Shown here piece after piece: positions 15,699-23,453 of a DNA stretch of 64,000 bases (position 1 is its first letter; every line of letters starts with the position of its first letter). The notes beneath the pieces were generated by a model. It saw only the letters and a list, made by a program, of their open reading frames with translations, searched no databases and had not been told where the DNA came from. Source of the DNA: Chitinophaga vietnamensis (GTDB lineage: Bacteria > Bacteroidota > Bacteroidia > Chitinophagales > Chitinophagaceae); assembly GCF_902167635.1 (NCBI RefSeq), contig NZ_CABHMS010000009.1, positions 248,001 through 312,000 of the forward strand. The letters run 5' to 3'. The position numbers and the translations under genes are program-made.

Positions 15699-16193
15699 AT
15701 GTATCAGATAAAAGCCGCTACCACCGCTGAAATCCCGGTTATACAGGATCTTACAGAAAAGATATGGCGCCCGACCTACCGGGAGCTGCTTACACCGGAA
15801 CAGATCAACTATATGATCGATATGATGTACAGCACCGCTTCGCTGAACCGCCAGATCAATGAACTGAGCCATCATTTCGTGATCCTCCATGATGATGAAA
15901 CACCCATCGGGTTTGCCGCTTACAGTCATACAGATCGCCCGGAAGTGTATAAACTGCATAAGATATATCTCTCGCTCGACTATCAGGGAAAAGGCGTGGG
16001 CAAGTTCCTGCTCAATGGCGTGGCCGATCGCGTGAAAGCGCTGGGCGCCCATATATTGGAACTGGATGTGAACCGCTTCAATAAGGCAAGGAATTTTTAC
16101 GAAAAGCAGGGATTTACCGTGATCAAAGAGAAGGTAACAGATATCGGGAATGGTTATATCATGGATGATTATGTAATGCAAAAACCATTATAA
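15699..16193 (+). CDS. GNAT-family N-acetyltransferase
   Basis: A 164-residue acetyltransferase. The acetyl-CoA-binding motif A is LHKIYLSLDYQGKGVGKFLLN (Q-x-x-G-x-G). Motif B follows as LELDVNRFNKARNFYEKQGF and a C-terminal strand as DIGNGYIMDDYVMQKPL. The N-terminal YQIKAATTAEIPVIQDLTEK is the usual beta-1/alpha-1. The substrate cannot be predicted. It is the last gene of the polX-prsW-dsbA-like-GNAT run and is followed by a terminator. Confidence 0.93.
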   Translation: MYQIKAATTAEIPVIQDLTEKIWRPTYRELLTPEQINYMIDMMYSTASLNRQINELSHHFVILHDDETPIGFAAYSHTDRPEVYKLHKIYLSLDYQGKGVGKFLLNGVADRVKALGAHILELDVNRFNKARNFYEKQGFTVIKEKVTDIGNGYIMDDYVMQKPL

Positions 16194-16200
16194 AAAAAGA

Positions 16201-16226
16201 GCCCGGTAAGGACATACCAGGCTTTT
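16201..16226 (+). terminator. Terminator after the GNAT gene
   Basis: GCCCGGTA, loop AGGACA, TACCAGGC (one C-A mismatch), then TTTT; preceded by an A-run. Confidence 0.7.
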
Positions 16227-16403
16227 CCCAAGTTAACCATTAAAAGACACAACTCTTATATTCTTAAATATGTTGATTCGGTTAATAGCAGATTAAGAAA
16301 GATGATGAATTAATACGGGGCCGATCCAAGGTGCCTCATGCTTAATTACTCACCTTCACTTTTACATACGGCTAATTAATGCAGCCGGATTTAGCTTTAC
16401 ATA

Positions 16404-16449
16404 AAAAACCTGCATCTTTTATATTTTAATATAAAAGATGCAGGTTTTT
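16404..16449. terminator. Strong bidirectional terminator at the end of the di-heme oxidoreductase operon
   Basis: Two perfect 21-nt arms (16404-16424 and 16429-16449) with loop TTTA. The stem begins AAAAACCTGCATC and ends GATGCAGGTTTTT, so it works for the minus-strand operon ending at 16463 and also blocks read-through from the plus-strand genes. The roughly 170 bp between this and the terminator at 16201 holds no recognisable feature. Confidence 0.9.
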
Positions 16450-16462
16450 AGTTTATTAATTC

Positions 16463-17842
16463 TTATAAAGACTTCAGAAAGAGGATGAGATGTTCCCTTT
16501 CAGTTGCCGTGAGGCGGGTGAACTGCGTTTTGGCGGCAGCGGCTTCGCCATCGTGCCAGAGGATGGCTTCTTCCAGGCTGCGTGCGCGGCCATCGTGGAG
16601 ATAATAAGGCGTGCCATTTGTTTTTTCGAAGAGGCCTATTCCCCACAGCGCGGGCGTTTTCCATTCGTTGCCATCGGCTTTGAAATCAGGGCGGCCATCT
16701 GCGAGTCCGGCGCCCATATCGTGCAATAACAGATCCGTGTAAGGATGGATACGTTGATTACTCAGCGCTTTAAATCGTACATCCGTTCCCGTTTGTACAG
16801 ACGGGATATGGCAGCTGGCGCACCCGATCTGTGCAAACAGCATCTCCCCTTGTTTCACCAGCGGATGCGTGGTATTGCGGCGCGCTGGCACCGCCAGCGT
16901 TTTGATATAGAACACGGTGGCATCGAGGATAGAATCCGGCAGTTCGGGATCATCGGCGAGGCCATCGTATTGCGGCTGGCCATAGCAGCTCTCCTGTGGA
17001 AACACACGGCTGGTAACGCCCATATCCTGTTGATATGCCGCGGCCACCTGCGTGAGCAAGGTGCCGGTATTGGCTTTCATGCCATAGCGGCCAAGGATGG
17101 TAGCACCTGTAACCGCATCATACACGTAGTTGGGCTTACCACTGATACCCCGGTTCTCTGCAGCCTGTTGCTGCGCGAAGCCAAGGATGGTAGCTTCGGG
17201 TATCAGGTCCAGCAGGCCGAGGCCAAAGAAAGGCGGCGCCATACGCGCCGATGTGAGCACATTGCCGGGCATCGGCGCATAGGGCGACGCAATGGTATAA
17301 GCGGGCTTGTACAAAGTAGTTTGATGACCATCCGGATACGTTACCACCTGTTCGGTATAGTTGATCAGCACTTTGGCCTCGGGCTGTTTGCCGAAGATGG
17401 CGAGGTCCTGTAACTGAAGCCCATAGCCAGGTACAGGCAAGGGTGCGCCATGCGCATCACTACCGGGCACGCTTAAACGTACCAGCATCGAAGAAGTGTT
17501 GAGGCCTGTAGTGGGGTTGCCCTTGCCATCATTATGATGACAGCTCTTGCAGCTCACATTGTTGTAGATCGGCCCCAGGCCGCTGTTTACCGGTGCGGGA
17601 GCGGTCACAAAGGTTTGCTCGGACTGTTTATCACCGAGGTCATGTACGTGTTGATCGCGTGCATTCAGTCCGGGTATGGCATGCCCGAAAGCTTTACTGG
17701 TGATATCAAAAACGGTAGACTCGCCGCCGCTGAGCTGCGGATCATAGCCGCTTTCAGCGAAGGGTTCCGCCTTGCGGCACATCATGAGCCAGGCGGGCAT
17801 CGACAGCAACAAGGCCGCGATATAAATTTTTCTTATCTGCAT
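16463..17842 (-). CDS. Di-heme oxidoreductase (DHOR/DUF1111-type c-type cytochrome)
   Basis: Exported c-type cytochrome of about 459 residues. Two heme-binding motifs are present: C-K-S-C-H in YNNVSCKSCHHNDGKGN and C-A-S-C-H in AQIGCASCHIPSVQTG, in the arrangement of the di-heme oxidoreductase family related to MauG and cytochrome c peroxidases. The start at 17842 (MQIRKIYIAALLLSMP) gives a signal peptide with lipobox-like LMMC, so it is probably a lipoprotein. An upstream in-frame start at 17875 would overlap the imelysin gene. It lies 7 bp after the imelysin gene. Imelysin and di-heme cytochrome genes are often paired in iron-uptake loci (IrpA/IrpB type), which suggests redox chemistry on iron in the periplasm. 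Confidence 0.9.
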   Translation of the reverse strand: MQIRKIYIAALLLSMPAWLMMCRKAEPFAESGYDPQLSGGESTVFDITSKAFGHAIPGLNARDQHVHDLGDKQSEQTFVTAPAPVNSGLGPIYNNVSCKSCHHNDGKGNPTTGLNTSSMLVRLSVPGSDAHGAPLPVPGYGLQLQDLAIFGKQPEAKVLINYTEQVVTYPDGHQTTLYKPAYTIASPYAPMPGNVLTSARMAPPFFGLGLLDLIPEATILGFAQQQAAENRGISGKPNYVYDAVTGATILGRYGMKANTGTLLTQVAAAYQQDMGVTSRVFPQESCYGQPQYDGLADDPELPDSILDATVFYIKTLAVPARRNTTHPLVKQGEMLFAQIGCASCHIPSVQTGTDVRFKALSNQRIHPYTDLLLHDMGAGLADGRPDFKADGNEWKTPALWGIGLFEKTNGTPYYLHDGRARSLEEAILWHDGEAAAAKTQFTRLTATEREHLILFLKSL

Positions 17843-17849
17843 CAGGAAC

Positions 17850-18923
17850 CTAGTCGGTAATATTCTTGGTAACAAAATCTTTCAAAGGCCCGCTGAGCGT
17901 AGCATTGAGATCGCTGATCGCATTCATGACCTGCTGGCATTGCGTACGCTGGGAAATGATCGCCTGTTCATAAGGCACCGTGATCGCATTGAAGGAGTTG
18001 ATCGCCGCCTGGAACTTTTCCTGCAAATCCTTGTTCAGTGCGGCATTGCGGGCAGATACCAGCTGATCGAGGCCTACGCCTTTGTTGCCGAGGAAATTGC
18101 CCGTATATACGTTGTATGCACCGATGATATTATTCTTGAAATCAGTAAGTGAGTTGCCGCTGAATGGCGATTCTACTGTCTTCGGGTCCTGGGCATCAAA
18201 GGGTTCTTTCATCTTACCATCTCCCACCTCTCCACAAATGCTGGTCATCGCATTCACTACTGCAATGAACACCTCCTGCTTTTTGAGATAGAGCGTGCTG
18301 CTGCCGCCGGCATTGAGCACTTTGGCGGCATAGTTGCCGCCGGAAGGCAACCAGCTGTTATGCAGCTGCTGGCAAGTGTTTTTCAGATCGGTGGTAAGGC
18401 TGATGATATATTTCATCTCCCGCGCATTGATATCGGTTGCTTTGCGTTTTCCATCTGCTCCCCATAAAATATATTCTATCGGGTGATAACCTCTGAGCGA
18501 TAACGCGAGCTTTTCAATGTCAGCTACTTCCAGCGGATTGCTGCTGTTGATGATAGAATCCAGCTGCACGCGGTCTACCGGCCAGGTATCCATGCTGGGA
18601 TCGTAATTATCATCTTCTACCGGGCCGAAAAGATAACCTTCACATTGTTCCCAGGTGCTGCGCATATCGCGCCAGGCCTGTTTGGCGGCGGCGAGATTTT
18701 CTTCTGTAGGCGTGGCTTTGAGGATCGTTACCTTATCATTGAAAGTGCCGGAACGCTGCGACAGATCAGCATATCCGTTGATAGCCGTTCTGTTAACGAA
18801 GTCGGTGATAAAAGTATTTTTCAGGGTATTGAAGTCTGTGCCACCTGTTGCCGGCGCATCGCTTTTGGAGCAGGAAACAGCGGTGGCTATCATCAGTCCG
18901 AAGACAATGTATCTGATCTTCAT
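17850..18923 (-). CDS. Imelysin-family (M75-like) lipoprotein, probable iron-uptake component
   Basis: A 357-residue helical-bundle lipoprotein of the imelysin/IrpA/EfeO family. MKIRYIVFGLMIATAVSCSK has a clear lipobox (V-S-C). The family signature G-x-H-x-x-E is present in SLRGYHPIEYILWGADGKRK. The helical repeats run through FVTKNITD at the C-terminus. Imelysins are not proteases despite their name and are linked to iron acquisition. It sits between a Rieske gene (9 bp upstream) and the di-heme oxidoreductase gene (7 bp downstream), in one operon. Confidence 0.92.
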   Translation of the reverse strand: MKIRYIVFGLMIATAVSCSKSDAPATGGTDFNTLKNTFITDFVNRTAINGYADLSQRSGTFNDKVTILKATPTEENLAAAKQAWRDMRSTWEQCEGYLFGPVEDDNYDPSMDTWPVDRVQLDSIINSSNPLEVADIEKLALSLRGYHPIEYILWGADGKRKATDINAREMKYIISLTTDLKNTCQQLHNSWLPSGGNYAAKVLNAGGSSTLYLKKQEVFIAVVNAMTSICGEVGDGKMKEPFDAQDPKTVESPFSGNSLTDFKNNIIGAYNVYTGNFLGNKGVGLDQLVSARNAALNKDLQEKFQAAINSFNAITVPYEQAIISQRTQCQQVMNAISDLNATLSGPLKDFVTKNITD

Positions 18924-18932
18924 AAATAAAAA

Positions 18933-19367
18933 TTATACGTGTATGATGAGATGTTGTTGTTGGATATCTGTTTTCAATTGCAGCAGATGCATTTCCGCAG
19001 GGCCTTTTTTCACGTTACCGTCCTTGTCGAACTGGCTGCCATGTACGCTGCAATAATATCCGCTGCCAGTGGGCACCAGCGGGTTATGCTGGTGTGTACA
19101 ACGGAGCAACAATGCCTCGTAACTGTTATCGTTATTTTTACGCACCGCAATTTCGTAGGCATAATTTTTCGGGCTGATGATCTGTAGAGGAGCCGTATTG
19201 AAAAGATCGAGCGGTATTTCCACCTGGTTATTGTTCATCGCGGTCTTGAAGGTTTTAGCAGGCGTGCTACATGAAGAAAGAAAATCTGCAAGACCTACGC
19301 CCACAGCGCCTGCCACACAGGCTTTACAGGCATCTTTCAAAAAACTGCGTCTGGATGAAGCATGCAT
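18933..19367 (-). CDS. Exported Rieske [2Fe-2S] protein
   Basis: A 144-residue electron carrier. The Tat motif S-R-R-S-F-L-K at the N-terminus suits export of a folded iron-sulfur protein, and a lipobox-like F-L-S-S-C could anchor it. The two cluster motifs are CTHQHN and CSVHGSQFD, giving the two Cys and two His ligands. The remaining residues, as in LVPTGSGYYCSVHG, match stand-alone Rieske proteins and not the cytochrome bc1 subunit. It is located between the porin (10 bp) and imelysin (9 bp) genes. It could pass electrons to or from the di-heme protein of the same operon, which is inference. Confidence 0.93.
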   Translation of the reverse strand: MHASSRRSFLKDACKACVAGAVGVGLADFLSSCSTPAKTFKTAMNNNQVEIPLDLFNTAPLQIISPKNYAYEIAVRKNNDNSYEALLLRCTHQHNPLVPTGSGYYCSVHGSQFDKDGNVKKGPAEMHLLQLKTDIQQQHLIIHV

Positions 19368-19377
19368 AAGAAGTGAT

Positions 19378-20625
19378 TTAGAAAGAATAACCGATGCCGA
19401 TATTGAGGAATGAGTTGTTTGTTTTATACGGTATGCGCGATGGCGAGGGATTGATCACGAGATCAGGATTTTCATCTCCTGTATGCATCAATCTTACATC
19501 TGCCTTGATCACTACATTGGGTACCGGCAGGTATCCGAGGCCTATGATCAGGTGTTGTTGCTTTTGCGTGCCATCATAAATCCCGTTATAAGGAATGGAG
19601 CTGTTGAGATCAAACATTTCATAGCGGGCGAAAACATTGAGCTGTTGCGCTTTCAGGCGGCAATGTTCCAGCACATTGTAGGCAGCTTCTGCATAAGCGC
19701 CATACATGGATTTGCTGACGTTATTAGCATAGGCGCGGTTCACCTGCGCGGCATCGGGGAAGGTAACGGCGGCGCCGAGCAACTTGAAAGCAAAACCATC
19801 GCGGGCATATTGCACATCGGCCTCGCCAAGATACATGGGCAGCGCCGCCATACCATAGCTCAGTTCCAGGCTGTCGGACTTCCGCTTATTCAACCCGTTC
19901 GTACCGCCCGCATAGCCGGACACCTGGAATTTGAAATCGTTCCAGAAGTATTGCAGGGAAGCGGTAATGGCGAGATTATTGGCGAAGGCCCCCTGGCCTT
20001 CGGCACGTCCTTCTTTAAAGCCGGTGCCATGCGAGAAAGCGGCGGAGTTAAGGCCATTCACCACCGCAATGCTGTAGCTCAGGGGCAGACGGCGCAAGCG
20101 GCCATAGAAGCCGACGCCCAGCTCCCGCCAGGTGGCGGGTATCACCACTTGCTCTACCAGCGGCCTTTCCACGCCATTGAAGTTAACCGGCAGGTGGTTT
20201 TCATTCAGCAAGCCAATACGCGGGATGAACAAACCTGCCACCACATACTGACGGGGATTGAGGTTGAAACGCAGGTAAGCCTGTTCCATGGCTATTTCGC
20301 CGGCAAAGCCATTATTTTCCTGGCCTACGCCAGCTTTGGCATTTTCCAGTTCCATCTCACTAAAAAAAGATATCTTCTGATTGAACTGATGCCCTACAAA
20401 CAACACGGCACGTTCCAGTGTGGCAAAAGACATCTGCTCATTAAAGTTCCTTTGATAATAGGCCGACCCGTAGCCCGAGATCACAGTTTTGTTTTTGGCA
20501 ACGCCAGCATTCAGGGAGTCTTCGTTGGTTGATAATACCAGTTTTTGTGCGGGCGTCAGCTGCTGTGCCGAAGCAACAGATACAGCCATCACACCACATA
20601 CAACGGCGGAGATAATCGTTTTCAT
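19378..20625 (-). CDS. Outer-membrane porin-like beta-barrel protein
   Basis: A 415-residue protein with signal peptide MKTIISAVVCGVMAVSVASA and a mature sequence made of alternating amphipathic strands ending in the aromatic residue F (NIGIGYSF), the outer-membrane insertion signal. Segments such as SGYGSAYYQRNFNEQMSFAT, FVGHQFNQKISFFSEMELEN and YLRFNLNPRQYVVAGLFIPR resemble the phosphate-selective or carbohydrate porin-like families of Bacteroidota. It is the first gene of the porin-Rieske-imelysin-di-heme operon, so it may admit the metal or small redox substrate used by the downstream proteins. Confidence 0.85.
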   Translation of the reverse strand: MKTIISAVVCGVMAVSVASAQQLTPAQKLVLSTNEDSLNAGVAKNKTVISGYGSAYYQRNFNEQMSFATLERAVLFVGHQFNQKISFFSEMELENAKAGVGQENNGFAGEIAMEQAYLRFNLNPRQYVVAGLFIPRIGLLNENHLPVNFNGVERPLVEQVVIPATWRELGVGFYGRLRRLPLSYSIAVVNGLNSAAFSHGTGFKEGRAEGQGAFANNLAITASLQYFWNDFKFQVSGYAGGTNGLNKRKSDSLELSYGMAALPMYLGEADVQYARDGFAFKLLGAAVTFPDAAQVNRAYANNVSKSMYGAYAEAAYNVLEHCRLKAQQLNVFARYEMFDLNSSIPYNGIYDGTQKQQHLIIGLGYLPVPNVVIKADVRLMHTGDENPDLVINPSPSRIPYKTNNSFLNIGIGYSF

Positions 20626-20697
20626 GTTGCAAATTTTGCATATCTCCAGAGACCGTTTCCCGCGAATGCGGAAAATGAGTGATCAAAGCGGAATAGT

Positions 20698-20857
20698 GAA
20701 GAGTTGTTTGCTCAGTTATACTGATTATAGGATTAGTTTTTCATCAGATAATAGGATTCACGAAGATCAAATCGAAATAATCTTCGTGAATTTATTTAAT
20801 CGTGAAAAAAAACCTTATAACTTTAATCAGTATAATCTGAGCAAAGACAACCTTCGC
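20698..20857. repeat. Imperfect hairpin element sharing its end with the 12450 repeat
   Basis: A long imperfect inverted repeat between two minus-strand transcription units. The right end, read on the minus strand, is GCGAAGGTTGTCTTTGCTCAG. The left end is GAAGAGTTGTTTGCTCAG. The arms continue with TTATACTGATTA and are joined by a perfect 12-bp core, ATTCACGAAGAT (20756-20767) against ATCTTCGTGAAT (20780-20791). The shared GCGAAGGTTGTCT...GCTCAG end makes it a second member of the element at 12450-12627. The rest of the 312-bp gap (20626-20937) holds the porin operon promoter region, with no clear TAnnTTTG box. Confidence 0.75.
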
Positions 20858-20937
20858 AAAGAAATTCCCGCAAGGCGAAAGCCATGCGGGAATGTGTTGG
20901 TGCTTGAAACGCGTATATCGGTAATAGTATCAAGCCA

Positions 20938-23421
20938 TTATTTGGCGGAGAGCATGGTGCCGTCGTCGGTATCGTCATCGTGGATGACGGCAACGGCTTT
21001 GTTGAGTTTAATATCCGGTGAAACGTGCAACTGGCCGGCAGTAGCGGCGGCGGTGGCATCACGGAGTTTTACGACTACGAGCGCATCGGGTTCTTTGATA
21101 CGGTCGTTCACGAGGGCCACCTGGATATCAGTTTCGCTGAAGGCACAGTCGCCGGTGATCTTCACCATATCGCCGTTCATGATGATGTATTTTTTGCCGT
21201 AACGCGCCGTGCTGGATGAATCAACACCGAAATAGATATTGATATCGCTGCCGGTGCAATTGGTTTGTACGGACTGGTCGGCGGCTTTCACCAGTATACA
21301 TTTGAACATGCTTACCGGAGCAGTGGCTGATTCGTTGGCGTCAGTAAGTTTGACAAGCGTTACGTAGGCCGGCTGATCCTGGATGTATTGTGATGCAGAG
21401 ATGGACGTTACATCACCATTATATCCAACTACCGCTTCGTTGTCTGCTTTGATCTCGCTCAATACCAGCACTACTGTTTCTGCGAGCTCAAAACGGTTGT
21501 CGTCTTTCACTTTCACATTCAGACTGGCGGTGGAAGCGCCGCTATCAATGACGAAAGGCGCTTTGATGCTGTTCACGAAATCCGCGCCAGGCAAGGCGGT
21601 ACCGTTACCGAACTTGTAGGTGAGACGTACCGGTTTAGCGGTAGCGTTGATCAATGGCGAGTTGTCGCGTTTGAAGATACCGGCGGAGAACACCACATCG
21701 GTGTTAGGTTCTGCGCCATTGCTGCCTCCTACAAATTTCACGATGGCAGGCTGGTCGAGGATAGTCACTTCTCCTTTGGCTTTGGTAAGATAGAGATCAG
21801 AGGCATCGAGCACTTCTACGTGGAAGGCTTCTTTTCCTTCGAGGAGGTTATCGCTCTTGATCGGTATCTGGATGGTTTTGGAGATGATAGCGCCGGCAGC
21901 AAATTCAGATGGAACAAAAGAGATCGTACCTTCCGTTACGTCAAAATCGCCGGGGCCCGCGCCATTCTTATGCGGGATAGTTTTATAATGTACATTCACA
22001 GGCGTGCGCACACCATTGTTTCTCAGGAAGCCGGAGAGGGTGATGGTGAGCGTGGCATTTGACAAGCCATTGAGCGGCTCTGATACTACGATATCATTGA
22101 TAGATACACCGTGGCTGATCTTGATGATGCGGTTACCATCTTCATCACCGCCGCCAGCGGCGAGGATTTCGCCGGCAGGGCTCATCACCAGTGATGCCAG
22201 CGATGTTTTGGCATCGTATTTACCGAGTTGTTTGTCGAACATCAGTTCCCCGTCAGGACTGAGTTTCAGCAGGCGGTAACCTTCTTTGGTGACTACGCAC
22301 ATTTCATCATCTTCCGTGAGCAGCAGGTGCTGGAATACGGAGCCGATGTTTTTATTAACGACCATGCTACCGTCGGGCAGGAGTTTCACGATTTTGCCGG
22401 TACCGTTGCCGAGGTTACCACCGGCGGCCACTACTTTACCGTTCTTGCCTACTTCGAGGGCATAGAGGGCGGCATCTACTTCTTTGTTGAAAAGCTCGGT
22501 GCCATCGGGGCGGAGCTTCACGATGCGACCTTTATCTTTCTCTTCTGCGCAGGCGAATATCTGGCCGAGGTCATTTACTTTCATCGCGTTGAACTTACCG
22601 TCTACCGTGCTGTATTCTTTGTCGAATACTACTTGTCCTTCCGCGTTGATCTTGGCGATGCGGCTGGCATTGCCGGTACCATAGGCTCCGCCGCCCATAG
22701 CGAGGATAGCGCCATCTTCGAGGAGCAGCATCTTTTCAAATACGGCGCCGGGTTTGCCGAAGCTGAGTTCATATTGTTTTTCTCCCTTACCATCTACCTT
22801 CACGATGAAAGCCTTGCCCTGTCCATCTCCTACGTCGCCGCCTACGGCAACGATGTTTTCATCTTCATCGATCAGTACATTGGTGAATACGTTATGTGCG
22901 CCGAAGCCTTTATCAAATTCTACTTTACCATCGGGTGCAAACTTGGTGATGCGGGCCTGTGCAGGCTTGCTGCCATCTACGCCTACGGCGATCAGGCCAC
23001 CACGGCGGTCGGCGATGATCTTGTCAAAATAGCCGCCCTGGCCATTGCCGATGCTTTTGTCAAACACTACTTCACCGGTGGCCGACAGCTTCGTGATACG
23101 GGCATTGCCGTATGCGATGGTACCGCCGCCTACCACTACCAGCTCGTTCTTTGGCAGCAGCAGCAGGTCCTGGTAAGCTACCAGCCCGCCTTTGTTCAGT
23201 TTGGTGTTATAAATAAGATTTCCACTGGCCGACAATTTGGTAATGCAACCATTGTCTGTACCGCCACCGATAGCTACAATTGCATTGTTCTCTGCAATTG
23301 CCAGTTTCTTGTACTGGTTCTTCGGCGTACCGAAGCTTTTGTTGAAGACTACCGGCATTTCCTGTGCAATGGCCTGTGCGCCTATTGCCAGGAAGAGCAT
23401 TAATGAAGCAATTTTGTTCAT
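20938..23421 (-). CDS. Secreted delta-60-repeat / Calx-beta protein
   Basis: An 827-residue exported protein with signal peptide MNKIASLMLFLAIGAQAIAQ. The N-terminal half has about nine repeats of the form A-R-I-T-K-L-S-A-x-G-x-V-x-F-D-K (delta-60-type, probably a beta-propeller). The C-terminal half holds Calx-beta-like domains, seen in DVTEGTISFVPSEFAAGAII followed by SDNLLEGKEAFHVEVLDASD and in DDNRFELAETVVLVLSEIKA. No T9SS C-terminal signal is apparent, so how it reaches the surface is unclear. It is last in the giant-adhesin operon, 32 bp after the OmpA gene, and its Calx-beta domains resemble those of the adhesin. Confidence 0.8.
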   Translation of the reverse strand: MNKIASLMLFLAIGAQAIAQEMPVVFNKSFGTPKNQYKKLAIAENNAIVAIGGGTDNGCITKLSASGNLIYNTKLNKGGLVAYQDLLLLPKNELVVVGGGTIAYGNARITKLSATGEVVFDKSIGNGQGGYFDKIIADRRGGLIAVGVDGSKPAQARITKFAPDGKVEFDKGFGAHNVFTNVLIDEDENIVAVGGDVGDGQGKAFIVKVDGKGEKQYELSFGKPGAVFEKMLLLEDGAILAMGGGAYGTGNASRIAKINAEGQVVFDKEYSTVDGKFNAMKVNDLGQIFACAEEKDKGRIVKLRPDGTELFNKEVDAALYALEVGKNGKVVAAGGNLGNGTGKIVKLLPDGSMVVNKNIGSVFQHLLLTEDDEMCVVTKEGYRLLKLSPDGELMFDKQLGKYDAKTSLASLVMSPAGEILAAGGGDEDGNRIIKISHGVSINDIVVSEPLNGLSNATLTITLSGFLRNNGVRTPVNVHYKTIPHKNGAGPGDFDVTEGTISFVPSEFAAGAIISKTIQIPIKSDNLLEGKEAFHVEVLDASDLYLTKAKGEVTILDQPAIVKFVGGSNGAEPNTDVVFSAGIFKRDNSPLINATAKPVRLTYKFGNGTALPGADFVNSIKAPFVIDSGASTASLNVKVKDDNRFELAETVVLVLSEIKADNEAVVGYNGDVTSISASQYIQDQPAYVTLVKLTDANESATAPVSMFKCILVKAADQSVQTNCTGSDINIYFGVDSSSTARYGKKYIIMNGDMVKITGDCAFSETDIQVALVNDRIKEPDALVVVKLRDATAAATAGQLHVSPDIKLNKAVAVIHDDDTDDGTMLSAK

Positions 23422-23453
23422 CTCTGTAATTTTGATATACGCAAAAAAGTTAT

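Noticed and set aside
15120-16181. A 353-codon open frame on the minus strand across the DsbA-like and GNAT genes
   Set aside because: It runs antisense to two well-recognised genes and spans their boundary; no motif supports it.
16230-16400. Small RNA between two terminators
   Set aside because: No promoter or conserved structure was recognised; the stretch shows only unremarkable AT-rich sequence.
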